Below are positions 1 to 13,600 of a stretch of DNA of 64,000 bases, piece by piece; the stretch's first letter is position 1, and every line of letters starts with the position of its first letter. This DNA comes from Holothuria scabra (Eukaryota > Echinodermata > Holothuroidea > Aspidochirotida > Holothuriidae). The translations under genes and the position numbers were made by a program. Under the pieces are notes generated by a model that did not search any database, was not told the origin of the DNA, and was given only the letters and a program-made list of their open reading frames with translations. Location: positions 6,381,371 through 6,445,370 of the forward strand of contig CM074185.1 of assembly GCA_037179385.1 (NCBI GenBank), given 5' to 3'.

Positions 1-2947
1 TTCAAACAAGTAACCACAGCTACAACAATCAGTAGAACTAAACCCATTGCAGGCCTCAATTATTCGAAAAACTTATGGTTGTCCTCTGTGCAATGATTTA
101 ATTAACTTTAGTTGTTCACAAGGAAATTTCGTTGTTCAAAACATTTTTCTCACAATTATAAAACAGTTTGTGTTCATGTATTTTTGGTCTTGAAGAATAA
201 AGAGATGTCTGAGAGACAAAACACTTCCACTCTGAAATATGGTATGATGGGGAAAAAGTTGAAAGAGTTGATCAGTCAGCAGTATAACTTCTTAAATCTG
301 AGAAAAAATGGTTGCCCATCGGACAGCCATCCTTTCACTTTTGGTTGTCCGTATTGAATTTTAGTTCTCCCAGACAATCGGACAATCACGAAAATCGAGC
401 TCTGCATTGTAATGTCTTTGACACTTAAATCTTCACTTTTGAGTTGTAAGGTATCATATTCATATCTCAAGACATGTTCATCATACCTGATATCATGTCA
501 TGTCGTGATATAAACCTAGATTATATTTAAGGGAAAGTGAAGTTGCCTTAGGTGACTGCCATATATTCCGACACCTCTATGTTCTGACAATCTTCTGACA
601 CCCCTATGAACCAACAATCTCTATATTCATCTACGACTGAGTTGTCAGAATATAGGGGTGTGGGATTATAGGGCTGTAACAGTTTACTAAATTCGATTGG
701 TATAACACTGTCTTAAATACATGGCCCTGTTGAATCATATTCAAATTATGGTTATTAGTAACAAAATCATGAAGATAGTGTTTAGCAACTTTATGCCCAA
801 GTAACTGTTTCAAAATATGCCTGACTTAGTGTTCATCCCTTGGAAGAAGAAAAGCTTCTGTCAGTAGTAATACAAACAGAGACATGGCAAATTGAATTTA
901 AAGTATTTAACAGCAAAATGCAAGACTGTATTTCACAGCCTTTGCTTGAGTACTTTCAATTAATGGTATGGTGGTTTATATGAAGAGTACTGGTGAAAGA
1001 AGAAATTGTCATAAATAAGCAAAACATAAGAAAATACAACTAGACAGCACCAACACACCCCCCCCCACACACACACAGACACACACATGCACACATAAAA
1101 AGCTGTTCCCTGTACTTTTCTTCAGTCTGCAAGTTTACTTCAAAAACTGCAAGAAACTTAACCAAGGCTACAAAATTTGGCATCTTCCCAAAGCCAGATT
1201 CAAAAACATCAAAAATATATATGCAGTTTCAAACAGGAGCTCAATATTGGCACTGTGGTTACATGCTGAATGTATTAAACTGACCTCTACTAGCATACAG
1301 ACAGAATAAAGCTAATTATGTTAAGTTTGCCTGTCACTATAGCAACACCTCCATGACCTAAAATATTTTTTGGCACGGAATGCAGCCTACATCAAACAGC
1401 AAGTTTCCAGTCTTGAGAAAATGCTTATTGTTTCCACAGTTTTCAGTGTTTGACCTAAAGTGACCCCTGATGACCTTTGAACTCTAGCAAAAACAACACA
1501 TGATGAAACGATCCTTCTTACTTTTTGTTACACTTTACTTCTCCACCTGATTACCTCTTATCGCCTCAGGGAGGGAATGAAGCTCGCTACACGCACACTT
1601 GATATAGTCACATTTCACGTCTGATTAATCGATTGACAGAAATAGATATATTAAAATACACAAAAAATTACGTAACATTAGAGGTTAGCTAACAAACCGG
1701 TCAAGCATGTGTTACTGGTTTTCACGCAGTGTGAATACAATGAAAGCTTAGCTCATTTAAGGGCACAGATCATGTGACAAAGTCAGATATCAGTTACACC
1801 CCACACCGCCTTTGATGAACTGGGGTGTCTATGTTGCTTTCTCAAGAGGAGATGTCACGGCATGACAACTCTTCTTTCTGCCAACACTTCCATATCAAAT
1901 ATGAAATTTTTCTATCCAAGCTTGACCTGCCTTGATGCTATCAAGTTTACAGGGTTTTCCACGTCTGACCACTTGTGACCCAAATGACCTCTGACCTCCA
2001 CCAAAAACAAAACCAGAAATCTATTCTTGACTTGAAAAAATTGGTTAGAAACTGAGTGGTAAACTCCATCTAAGCTAATTCAAGAACCAGAAAGTAAGAT
2101 AATGGTTTGTCTGCATAAAATGACATTTACTATTTATAAATTTTGGCACACAAATCCTAGACCTGTTCCCATGTGTGCATCATTGGTACTTAATAATTAC
2201 AATGAAACCCACTTTCACATGGCCAGGTAATGAATACTTAACAAACTGGATCGACACTGACAATGAAAATATGAGACATAAGCAAGATTATTCCCACTCC
2301 TAAAATACAGACACCCAATAACGACACTTTAATTTAAAAGAAAGGGACTTTCAACATTATGATCTGTTTTTAAGTTGGGGCTAACCATTTCAAACATCCA
2401 ACATGAAGAATAGGTCATTCCTATCCCTCCCCTCCACCTGACCATTGCATTCTTATTTGCAATATTGGAAGGTAATATAAATTCTTGAAAAATTTCAGGA
2501 AAGTACAGGGAGTTTTATCATGGAAGTGGAAGATGAAAGCAGGCTTTAACCCACTCACCATCACCACACTTCTGTTTGGAAGTGAACTCCACCCAGGGCT
2601 TAAACCTGAACAGCTTGGGGCTAGATAATTGACCAAGAGAGGGAGACGAATAAATGACTTCAGCTCAATATCTGCAGCATTCCTTTAATAAAGCTGATAC
2701 TGTGTCACACACAAATACACTGAACTCACTGAATACTCTGTCCAACAGGAAATTAAAGTAACCCTTGTAAAGACTTCACTACAACAGACTTATACTCATT
2801 TGGCAAGTGCAAGACTGATAGTATGAGATTTAAGTATACAGAGTTAAATATGAGTACTGGGCTATTATAAACTTCATAAAATGTGTAAAGCAACATTCAG
2901 GTATATTGATTCCTTCATTGCTTTTTCAGTATTAATGTTAAATTCAC
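1..2947. other. No gene recognised
   Basis: Holds an imperfect inverted repeat at about 560-680 (TTCTGACAATCTTCTGACAC / GTTGTCAGAATATAGGGGTGT), a (CA)-rich stretch near 1055-1095, and isolated units of the DR1-carrying repeat near 1450 and 1970. A segment near 110-400 resembles 17830-18260. Confidence 0.5.
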
Positions 2948-2953
2948 TTTATT
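2948..2953 (-). promoter_or_regulatory. Possible polyadenylation signal of the sialyltransferase
   Basis: AATAAA on the minus strand. No AATAAA was seen between about 3490 and the stop at 4482. If used, it implies a 3' UTR of about 1.5 kb. Variant signals nearer the stop (for example ATTAAA near 4064) are equally possible. Confidence 0.2.
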
Positions 2954-4481
2954 GCAACCAGTGTGATGCTTTGTGGAACAGTAGGTATGGCAAATGGACC
3001 ACCTCAATACATTGCAAATAAAATGTTGGCATTTCTTGTATGATGCTGGGTCTGAATACAAATTGGCAACATAGTTGAACTGCAATTTTTTCAATCATTC
3101 CTTTACTCATTTTATATAATCCAATTTTTTAAATGTGCAACAGGATGATCTCCCAACCAGTATTGAGATTTCTCTCAATATTCAGCACCATTTCACGTTG
3201 TAACTGCAGATTCAATGTGGCTAACATACTGTACCCAATCTGAAATGGTTCAACATGATTCCTTCTGAGGGATCATAGCAAAAGACTAGCATAGTCTGTG
3301 GTCAATTCGGGTCTCTGCTCTGTAGGTTCCCCCTCCCAATCCTGAACTAACTATACCTGTCCTGAGAAGTTTTTTTTTTTTCACCCAGAAAAGTGCTAAA
3401 ACCTCAGAATGTCTAGGGACTTTTCCCCCTGGAGGGCCTGCCTCCACAGAATCCAACAGGATACATAAGCAGGCCCTGGATCCCATCTGCTAAGCAAGAT
3501 GTTTCCATCCTGAGACTCATTTTTTTTTCACCTTTAGGTATGCTAAAACCTCAGACCTTCCAGAGGTTTTACCATGGGAGTCCTAACAAGGCTTTGCCCC
3601 TGGACTTTACCAGGCCCTAAGGCAGTCCCTAGACCCTGCCAGCTAAACTTGCACTTCACACTTGCTTAGCTACAGAGGAACATTTTTCCCCCTTAACATT
3701 TTCCTTTGCCCTTCATTCACCCCCCCCCCCCCCTCACACACACACACACACTTTTTTGAATTCCTGGTGTGCCAGTAAGCATGTCCTTCTGAGATCTGAT
3801 ACAACTCATTCCAATGAAGTAAATAAGTCATGGAAGGTTTTTTGGGGCGGCGCGATTACAGGCTTTGAATTCAAAACGTCTTTAAGCACGAATGCACAGT
3901 GAGAAAAATGCAGAGAATTGTCAGAAATACTTTCTTGTTTCTTTCACATGCACAACACACTTAAGCAGTATGTTCCATACAATTCTGAAAAGTACTAGGG
4001 TTCACGGGTATGCCCATTTTCCTTGACGTAGGAATGAATGAACTGCATATTCAATATGAAGAATTTAATAGCATAATATTATATCTGATCTGCCATGGTT
4101 CATCTCCAAAGTCCTTCTGAAAGCCATTCTAACTGCAATATTCGGTTAAATCTGAAAGATGTTATTGACTGCTTGACCAAGATATCATCATTGAACTAGT
4201 AGTTTTAATTTCCACATGTACAGAAATTTGGGAAAAGAGGTTTCAGTACTACAAAGGTACACAATGGACTGACTATTCTTGTTCTTGTAGTATTCCTCAG
4301 AGTCAAAGCATTCCATACTATTGCACAGTTTATAATAATTATAGGTACCTACAAAATACACAAATATTTAAAATCCCTCTACATTTCAAAGCACATATGA
4401 CATACTGTAACCCCACTACATCTAGTTCCATGCAGATGAGTACTATGTATCATTCACTCTTCCCCTGCTCCCTTGTGGTAT

Positions 4482-4668
4482 TTAATCCCATTCTGGCTGG
4501 TGAAAATATATCTTCGGTTTAAGTTTTGCCCAGGATGCAAATATAGCCTTTTCTGTCATGAAACGATGGCCACCATGATAAGCTCTCTCCATGCTCTGAT
4601 AATACTCGCATTCATCTTGACTGTGAGGGTTGTAGTAGTGGTACGGATGTTTTCTCCCATGATCGTGT
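4482..4668 (-). CDS. ST6GALNAC-like: Sialyltransferase terminal exon: motifs III and VS, stop
   Basis: The acceptor is ttgtttttag before 4668, entering in phase 2; 61 codons and a TAA stop at 4484-4482 follow. It contains motif III (HPYHYYNP), a conserved DEC, and motif VS as HxxxxE in GGHRFMTEKAIF, whose histidine is the catalytic base in GT29 enzymes. The end IYFHQPEWD matches the usual ST6GALNAC C-terminus. Earlier-family length is kept, with no truncation. Confidence 0.87.
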
Positions 4669-7600
4669 CTAAAAACAAAAATTTAAAAAACTTAAAACCT
4701 TCAAAATAGTTGATAGAACTGAGAGAATCCCTAGGGGGGCAGACTTAAAATAATAGTCCAAAGCCAAATTTATTTTTGATATTTTGAACAGGGACATATT
4801 CTAAGCAGCCAGGTGAAATTTTGATTTATTTCCCATGTTCAGTTCTCAAGATATCGGCAACTGAATATGGCACATTTTCAAAATAGAATGAACTTGGAGC
4901 AAGCAGGCATGATGTCATGGATTCACTTTTTTAGCCACTGTTTCTTTTTCTTCATAATATACCATGAATTCTATGCAAGTTAACCTTAATATATTGATAC
5001 CATAGGTGCATCCTGAGCAATGGAATTTTTTTAACCTTTATATGCCTTTGGGGCAAAATAGCATGCCTAATCAATTCAGGGTCAAACATAACAGGGTGAA
5101 AAATAGGGAAAAACAAAACACTGGCCAAGAATGTGAATTCATGACATCACCCCTGTTTGCTTCAAGTTCACTTTCTCTGGAAAATGTGCCAACTTGAAAA
5201 CAAATAATCTTATATCTTAAAAACAGAACATGGGAAACAAATACAACTTTCACCAGAATGCTTTGATATGTCTCTCTTTAACATATCACAAATAAATTTG
5301 ACTCTGGACTATTCTTTTAATTAATCATCAGGGTTAAACCCTAGTGTATAGTACACAGTCTCTTACTTGCAGTAATTTTCTCCAACCATCCCGTAAACAT
5401 GAATCTCGCTGCAGACAGATCGGGCTAAGATCATCGTGAACCATCCTGTTGTTAACCAGCTACCTGACTTTGACCTGCAAAACAAATTGAAACAAAATTT
5501 TACTAAAATTGACTTCATTATCCTATAAATAATGGTCAAGTGATTGCACACAAAATATTAACTATGTACACTCTATATTTACTACTGTATATGAAAACAA
5601 CTTTGCTTTGGCAACTTCAATTTCATTTCTCACACTTGAAGGGCCAATCCTCATACTCCAAACTACAATTTTTGTTGGGGTTAAAGGATAAGAGCAATCA
5701 CCTGAACTTGAGGTAGAGTAGTAGACAGTCCTCTTTCATGATTGGCTGTTGAGAGTCATGTTAGAAGAATTTTCCTCTTCAAATGTGAAAAGTACTTGAA
5801 ATAACTGCTTGTTTTACATTGAATATGCAAAATTAAAGTTGTAAAATATGATAAAGGATACTTTGAGGAAAAAAAAGAGGAAAATTGTGAGATTAAGGTG
5901 TTGCTCAAAAAAGTTTTGGAACTGTTCTTGACCTTTTACAGAAATTCTCAATTGGCTCTGCTCTTTGATTGACAGCTAGTTCAAACAATGCAAAGTACCA
6001 TAGCTTATATAACACAACCTGTACTGTACTGGAGGCTGCATTTTTGATTACACACTGGGGTCTTGCATACTCACCCTGAAGAAATAACCAGAGGTTGTGT
6101 CTGGATGAGGATGAACTTTATACAGTTACAAATGGGAGGGGCTTAACCCTTTACAGTTGTTTGGGTCCTTTTGGACCCATACGGAGAGCGCGGCTGTCAC
6201 CCATCTTTACTGTTTCACGCGGAGCTCGAAACTGCGAGTAGCAACCCGAAAATTCGGCCACAACAACGAGAGGGACAATAGTTTAAGGTCACAGGGTCAA
6301 TAACCTACGGAAGCTGATGCGGGGCGGGCTACGTCCGCTTTTCCGCCCACTCCCGAGGCGCGCAAATATGCCCCGATTGGAGCACAACGGTAAAGGGTTA
6401 AGTAAACAGGTTTCAGAATTATAACTGTTTGGGATGACAGGATCTGGCCTTTAAGTTACATTTTGTTCCATTCAATACAGCCATATTTTCATTCATCCTT
6501 TTAAACTTTCCAGAACAGTAAAACACAATTTTTTCCATTTTTTTCAGAGTTTTTTCCCTTTTTATTTTCCATATATATAATGCTGTAAAAGTCAAATGAA
6601 CAGACTGAGACATGAGTCCCCCAAACCTTTTTTGTTTGCTCCTACCCTTTTGCCCCCCGATTCCTCTCAAAAATAATTCTCACACATTTCATACAGACAG
6701 AGTAACTTAAAAATTGGTGATAACAGTGATAAAGTGAAAAATGAATACACTACTCCTTTTGGAAGTCTATTTTTTTTTAATCTTCCTTGACTTGTGAACA
6801 AACCAGAAAGCCAAAAGGCTTCATTAGTGATTCCTTTCCTCTGAAAATAAAAGCCTGTTCTTGTTTTATCCAAATTGATTGTGCTTCATAAAGCTTCCAC
6901 ATATGCGTGAAATGTATCAAAGCTCCTACATTGAGATATTGTGTTAATTAGTTTCAGAGATTCAGACCATGTGCAGTAAGACCCCAGCTGACCTGTGAAC
7001 ACCAAAAACCACATTATGAAATACTGCATGTGAAATTTACAGTATCCAAGAGTCCAACCTTGTGATATTGTGTGAACATGGTATTGAGACTTTGACCCCT
7101 AGTGACACCAGATCATCTTTGCTGGCATGTGAGTAGCAAGTCATTTAAGTTGAAGAAATTATTAACCAGATGATCAATGGTGCACACAAAGCCCTGCATT
7201 CCCAATGCCAGGGTTCCAGGGTCCATTAGTGTAGGTCCCTGGTGTATGGGCTCTAGGGGAAAAGCCCTGGTGGGGGCCCACAGGGCAAAGACCAGGGAGG
7301 CTCCTTGAAATCCTACAATTATTCGCTAAAATTGGGCTTATAATTTGGAGTTTCAACTAACATAAAAGAATATAGTATACTGTAGCTGAGCCTGGTCAAA
7401 TTTTCATGGAATCAAAAATGCACAGGAGTAGCCACTCAGCTGCCATGCAAGTATGAACATAATTTAAACCCACAGAGCCCATAGTTCATCCCTAAGGAAT
7501 CAATTTGAACATAAAAATCTTAAATTTACATTTCAAACTACATTCCTATCCTTGTTTCATCAATTCTAGGGAGAGGGTTCCTAGGTGGGACCCTACAGTC

Positions 7601-10600
7601 CAAGGACTAACTACAGTACGAAACAAAAACCTGCTTTTGAAGGGCCCACCTTGATACTAAGATATCTGAAAGTACCAATCATGTGATTCTTCTTTGTAAA
7701 TCTCAAAGTAAAGACAATCAATCACTAAATAGTTTGAAGAAGGAGAGATCTAGCATAAATATTCCAAAGATGTCATAGACTGAAGCTGGATGAATGGAAT
7801 CAACAAGAGGTGAGATTGACTATAATGATAATAGCAGAAATGAAATGTGTGATTAATTGAAAACAGCTGTAATAGCATTAACACAAAATGTGTGATCTAT
7901 TTACAGTTGTGGTTCTAGGGGAGTTTGGGGACTCAAGCCCACTCTGAAAAAATGTCTAAGATTGTGTATACAAGTATGCTGGGACATTGCTCTCTGGCTC
8001 TAAAAAAGAAAAATTTGTCATACGTGACATGAACTCCATCTTCAAGAAATTCCATGTCAACTGCAGCACATTTTTCCCAAAGTTTCTTTCATAAAATTCA
8101 GATTTCCCTCCAAAACAAGCTCCATATTTTCAAGTCTTTGTGAATAGAAAAAAGAACCTTCAGCACCCTTCACATCCCACATGTTGCAATCCTCAAAGCA
8201 GTAATGCTTCTCTCTCAGAAAAATCAAAGTTTGGGAAACTTTCCCTGGCCATGGAAGTGAAAATTTTGATAATATGTCCAATAGTACAACATTTCCATGT
8301 AGTCGGAAAATCCAGAATCCAAAATCAGTTTTGCAATACATCAAGCTCAATATTTTACTTATTTCTTTCAAAAAATGTAAAAATCATGCAGATTGCAAAA
8401 ACATAACACAGTGACATTTACAATTTAAAAAAAATATGGAAATATTGGTGGTTAACACCCCTGAAAAAGTCTATCTACAACACTGAACACAATATTCACT
8501 TATTCTCAATTCTCACATCAGGCCTTGAATTTAAGATGAAGAAAAGTCTTGAAAAGTCTCAAAATGTCCAGATGAGTAAAGGAAAGCTACAGTAGCAGCT
8601 AAACATGTGCATCTGAACTGCAAGCTTGGCAATAGAGGAATGAGCAGGAGAGATAGTGAGATGGGCTAGGAAGCAACCTGTGCTAAGTGTCTGCCAGATG
8701 GGTATTGTTGGAGGAGTGAAACAGACTCACTGTAATAGAAAACATTTTTGAACACTGTTACAAGACCGCTCGCTTAGCGGAACACCTGGTTGGATTTGAA
8801 GAGGCATTTGAAGAGGAAATATTTTGTTCAATGCTTCCTCTCAGTGACTTTGCGAGAAACAATATGTGGGGTCTGAAATGTTCCTCTCGTGACACAATGT
8901 GCTAAATATACTGTAGCCGATTGATCACACAATGTGCTAAATATACTGTAGCTGATTGATCTTGAATGTACTGGAGAAGAAGAGCTGGCCCATATAAAAC
9001 CACTTTCGAACCCTGTTCGAAGAGAGAGCCACATTGAAAGAACCAAGACAGAGATGCTGTGCAGAGACTGCTGCTGTTGGAAAACCACCGTCAACAGTAC
9101 TGCGTGACCTAACGAAGCCTCACCATCTTGCCCACAAGGAAACGAGTTCGACGTACATACTGTACGGGTACGATACGTGTTGCACACGTTCAAGCTTTAG
9201 AGTGAGTTTATCTAGGCGTAACAGTAACTATTGTAAAATCTAAGGAGATAAGGAGTAAATAATAATTAAGTATTTGATTTTAATCTCACTCTTCTGTAAT
9301 CTTTTCTGTCCTTGGTTTGACTGCGACCAAGCCATACGTAACAACACCTTGATGAAGATGTGGAGCTTATATACATCTATTACTATTAAAGTTTCATAAA
9401 ACAGTACACCTACCACTCTCCTTAATTTTCAGAGGAGTGGAGTGTGATTTGTAGCACATACATTTGAAGAATCTGAAACTGAAATCCTGCACATCATGAT
9501 TTACGAATGTTAAATGAATCAAGGCTTTGAGAAACTGTCATCCAAGTCATCTCCAAATCACAGAGGTTTAATGGTTTCATACAGTATGAAACTTGAGGAT
9601 GGATGACATACATGTAACTTCATTGCTAGTGTTTATGTACATACATGTATGTGAAATCAAGTGGATTTATTAATCACCTATTGACAAATCCCATCGACTC
9701 TTATGTTTAGTGACTGTAGGCAGCCATTAGTGGGGTCCATCAGCCTTAAATCGTCTTCATTTATTGTCTGCATAAATTTCAAACCCTCCTAATCAGCAAA
9801 AGTGAGGGGATCAAGATACAATTCAGTGTACAACCATGATCCATCCATGATACAGATAAGAAATGAAATTGAAAGATTAAAAGGTGATAGACCCCAGTTA
9901 TGGCAGACTGAAGTTAGGCCTTCACTTTTTGTCCGGATTCATATAGAAAGTTAAAACAAGTCATTTTTCTAGGCACTGCCTACTTGTCAGATGCAATCGG
10001 TGCAGGCATTACTCTCATCATTAATGAATAAGAAAAGGACTGGCTGCTTGCTGCAGGAGGCAACAATCTAAACAATTTTGTGAATGTCACTCTGTACTCT
10101 TAACCAACTGTAAGCTACAGCCCAAGGGGTTAGACCCCTTGCAGCCTCTGCTCCAGCTCCCATATCCAAAAGAAAAGGTCCTACACATGATTTTAGCCAA
10201 TGCCCCCCTCCCCCATGACTCAACCTTGAAATGCAAAAATTACCTAAAATAGCTTCTTTTTCTCTCTCACCTTAGACTTTTCCCTCATGTCGTGATCCAA
10301 CCCCCCCTCTCATGACAAAATTCGCTAAAAAAAAAATCGCAAAAATACGCTACTGATGTATTTATTATCATGGTCTTCATACTGGCATTGCTGATTATAA
10401 TATTGAAAAAAAAATTACATTCTAAGTCACCATTTATGTAAGAAGAAGTTGGTCTAGAACCACACTTGCTACTTATATCGATTAAAACTATACTAAATGC
10501 TGTTTACATTTTTTATTACACAATAGCGTAAAGCACACATTGTAAGCTTTACTGGGAGGGTATCATTGGTTTTAATACAAAACATCGTACATGCATGCAT

Positions 10601-13600
10601 ACACAATCACAGTCATGTTTGAGGCAGACCTGTCATGGTCAAATGGTAGCTCCTTGGTACAGAACAGGAAGCCCACTGCACAGGGCGGCATGGACGGTAC
10701 TGTTTGTTCATACGATGCACAGTCATTTGTGCTGTATGGGACCTGACATGATCCCTCTTCCTAAATGAATATGCATGTTACTTACATCACATAGGGGGCA
10801 ATTGACTTATCATTTGATAATGAGCCTATTCAATAAGGATATAACTGCTTTATTCTGCCCATAGTAAAGTAGTGTTGATCTACTGCAAGTTATTTGTTGG
10901 TTTATCTTTGGAAAGGAGGAAAGACAACAAAAGAATTTCACTAGCCTTGCTTTGTGACATTCTTTTAAATGCCACAGTTCCCTCTACAAACAATGTTTGT
11001 GTGCTCTAGAAGTAGCATAAGACAAACAATAGGATTTGACTTGATATTTCTCTACTCATAGGTGTACAAGGCAGAGGTGTGGGGGTGGGGGGGCACTCAC
11101 ACTTCCAAAAAACAGGTGGTCTATTCAGGCAAAACATGATAAACGGTGACATTATCCAGGCAAGAAATGCTATTGCCCCTCATAGAAAATAACCCCCATA
11201 AGCCTATGTCTCTACTTGTAAACTTAAATTGGAAGTCGGGCTATAAGTAACTTAGATGGAATTGTCTGGGATGAGATATCTGTCAAGTTCAGTAGCTATG
11301 AATCTCTACGTTGTGAAGAAGTAGGAAGCAATAAATAAGCCTTGAACTGTTCCTTCTGTAAATGTCTATTGTTACCTATTATTCAATGTGCTGCGGAAAT
11401 TTCAAGTAGAGAAATGTTTCTTCCATTGCATACAAATTAACAATTTGGAATGAATTTTATGGAGGACATTTTGTGGTTTTATGAGGTGTAGATGTACAAT
11501 AACAGCATCAAAATGATGAAATGAATGATATGATGGGAGCAAAGATGAGGGCAGCATTGACTAATCAATTAATGAAAAAAAAAATTACTGTAAAGAGCAC
11601 TTTTACACATATGTGTACTTTGAAGATGCTTGAGATCTACGTAATGTAAAAAAGGCAGACTGGATGGAAGAAACAATACAAAGGATTATTTTACACAATA
11701 TTACTTGTCCACATTTTCATAATAGCCATTTTATGATTGCAAAATGTTAGAATTAGCCTGTGTCTGTAAAAATAGAAAGGTGTCAGGAAATTCCATTTTG
11801 CCATTTTGCAGATTGAGTTCATGCTCTTTTAGGCCTTAGTATGGCTCTCGATTTGTTAAGAAATAGACCATTTTTGAGTCCTTTCTGTAATTACCTATTT
11901 TGTTCACCACCATCCCCTTTGAAGGACCAGTTTGTGTTTCCTATATGCCTTACATTGGCTTGATGTGTGTCTAAAAATTCTGTGATCTTAAATTAAACAG
12001 CCTAGCATTGCCCCTGTGGTTTTTTTCAGTTACTTCATGCCATAATCAGGACCACAAGTGTTTCAATCATGTCTCCAAAGAATTAGAAGTAATTAATGCT
12101 GTAACCATTTTGCCATGCTATAATACCATATAGAAGAACCACCTGTTTGAGGAAGAGTCAACTAGAAAATTAACTGCCAAATTATTTTTTCCCCAATTTT
12201 GGAACTGGATTTTTGGTGGTGCTTATATACCTACAATATAAGATTTTGTCTTCATAAACTGAACTTTTATGGGGGCCTGACTACTGCCAAATTTGGACAC
12301 TTCAAAATCTCTTCATTTATTTATTGTGCCAGAATGATGAATAATGAGAAAGACAATGGGGTGAAGTGTGCATGCTTTAGTCATCTTGAGGTCTCTCAAC
12401 TCACCTAGGGCGGCCTGTTTCTTTTTCAAATAGTAAGTCTGCATATTTCATTTCCTCCTCTGATACAATATAAAAACCAACCCTAGGATGGTTACCAGCA
12501 AGACCTTTGAGACGGACATATGAAGAGCCTCCAGGTTTCATGTATCGTTCAGGGCCCCAAGCAACCAGGAAGTGAGTTGCATTTGGGTCACCTAGCAGAT
12601 CATTCTGAGACCTAAAGAGCCCACTAACAGATGCATGGGCAAGCACTCGAACTGTGGTCCTTGCACCAACATCTTGTTCAAAGTGTATGCTAGGGGCAGT
12701 GTTCATGCGAAACACACACGATCTGTCAGCATCTATGGCAGGACCTGCCCCAGAGTGTAGTATTTGGCTGGAACTAGAGACAATGGAACATTTCCTGCAA
12801 TACAATTCAAGGGACTGAGAAAAGAAAGCAGAAAAGGAATAGAAAATTTCAAGTTGTTGTTATGACAGGGTTGGGATTGGTTTATACTGTACATAATAAA
12901 AGTTATGAGCTACAAGGCCAATTCCAGACACACTGTGGCTTAATACTGCACACACAGTAGCTTCATTGTTCTATACTGATACACATAAAGGGTAGGGCCA
13001 TAGCAATGTATGTCAGTAAGGAAAAACAAATGGTTGTCCAAAGTGCAACTGTTTAACAGGTAACTGCTGTTCTGCAGGAAATCAGGACTGCTGACTTTTC
13101 AGAAATGTGAGTTTTCAGGGATGATTGATGCAGACATTAAATCAAGAAATACTCATCATCCCCTCACCATGTCCTCACCATAACACATCCACATACCAGT
13201 TGAGGTATCATGTTTGCATGTTTGACCTCTGATGACTCCAGATGACTTTGGACCTCCACCCAAACACTAGAAGCATCTTTTCACCACCACACATCCACAT
13301 ACCCAAAAGTGAATCTATCCAAGTTTCCTGCCTTGAAATATTATGACAAAAAGGTTTTCAGAGTTTGACCTCTGGAGACTCCAGAAAACTTTTGATCTCT
13401 GGTCAATTCTGTGGACATACAAAGAGGGGTGCAGGGGGCACATGTCCTCCCAACTGGGGCAAAAAAGGTTGGTCTTTTCACAAAACCTGATAAAAAAACT
13501 GATAAATAGTGGCATTATTCGGGCAAAAATTGCTTTAGGCCCCTAACCCAAAATTACCCTTCATATGCCTATGGTCAATTGCATTGTGACTTATGGGACA

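Noticed and set aside
8828..9243. Open frames of 121 and 69 codons near 9 kb
   Set aside because: Both fall within the solo LTR and include its TATA and U3 repeats; no domain match.
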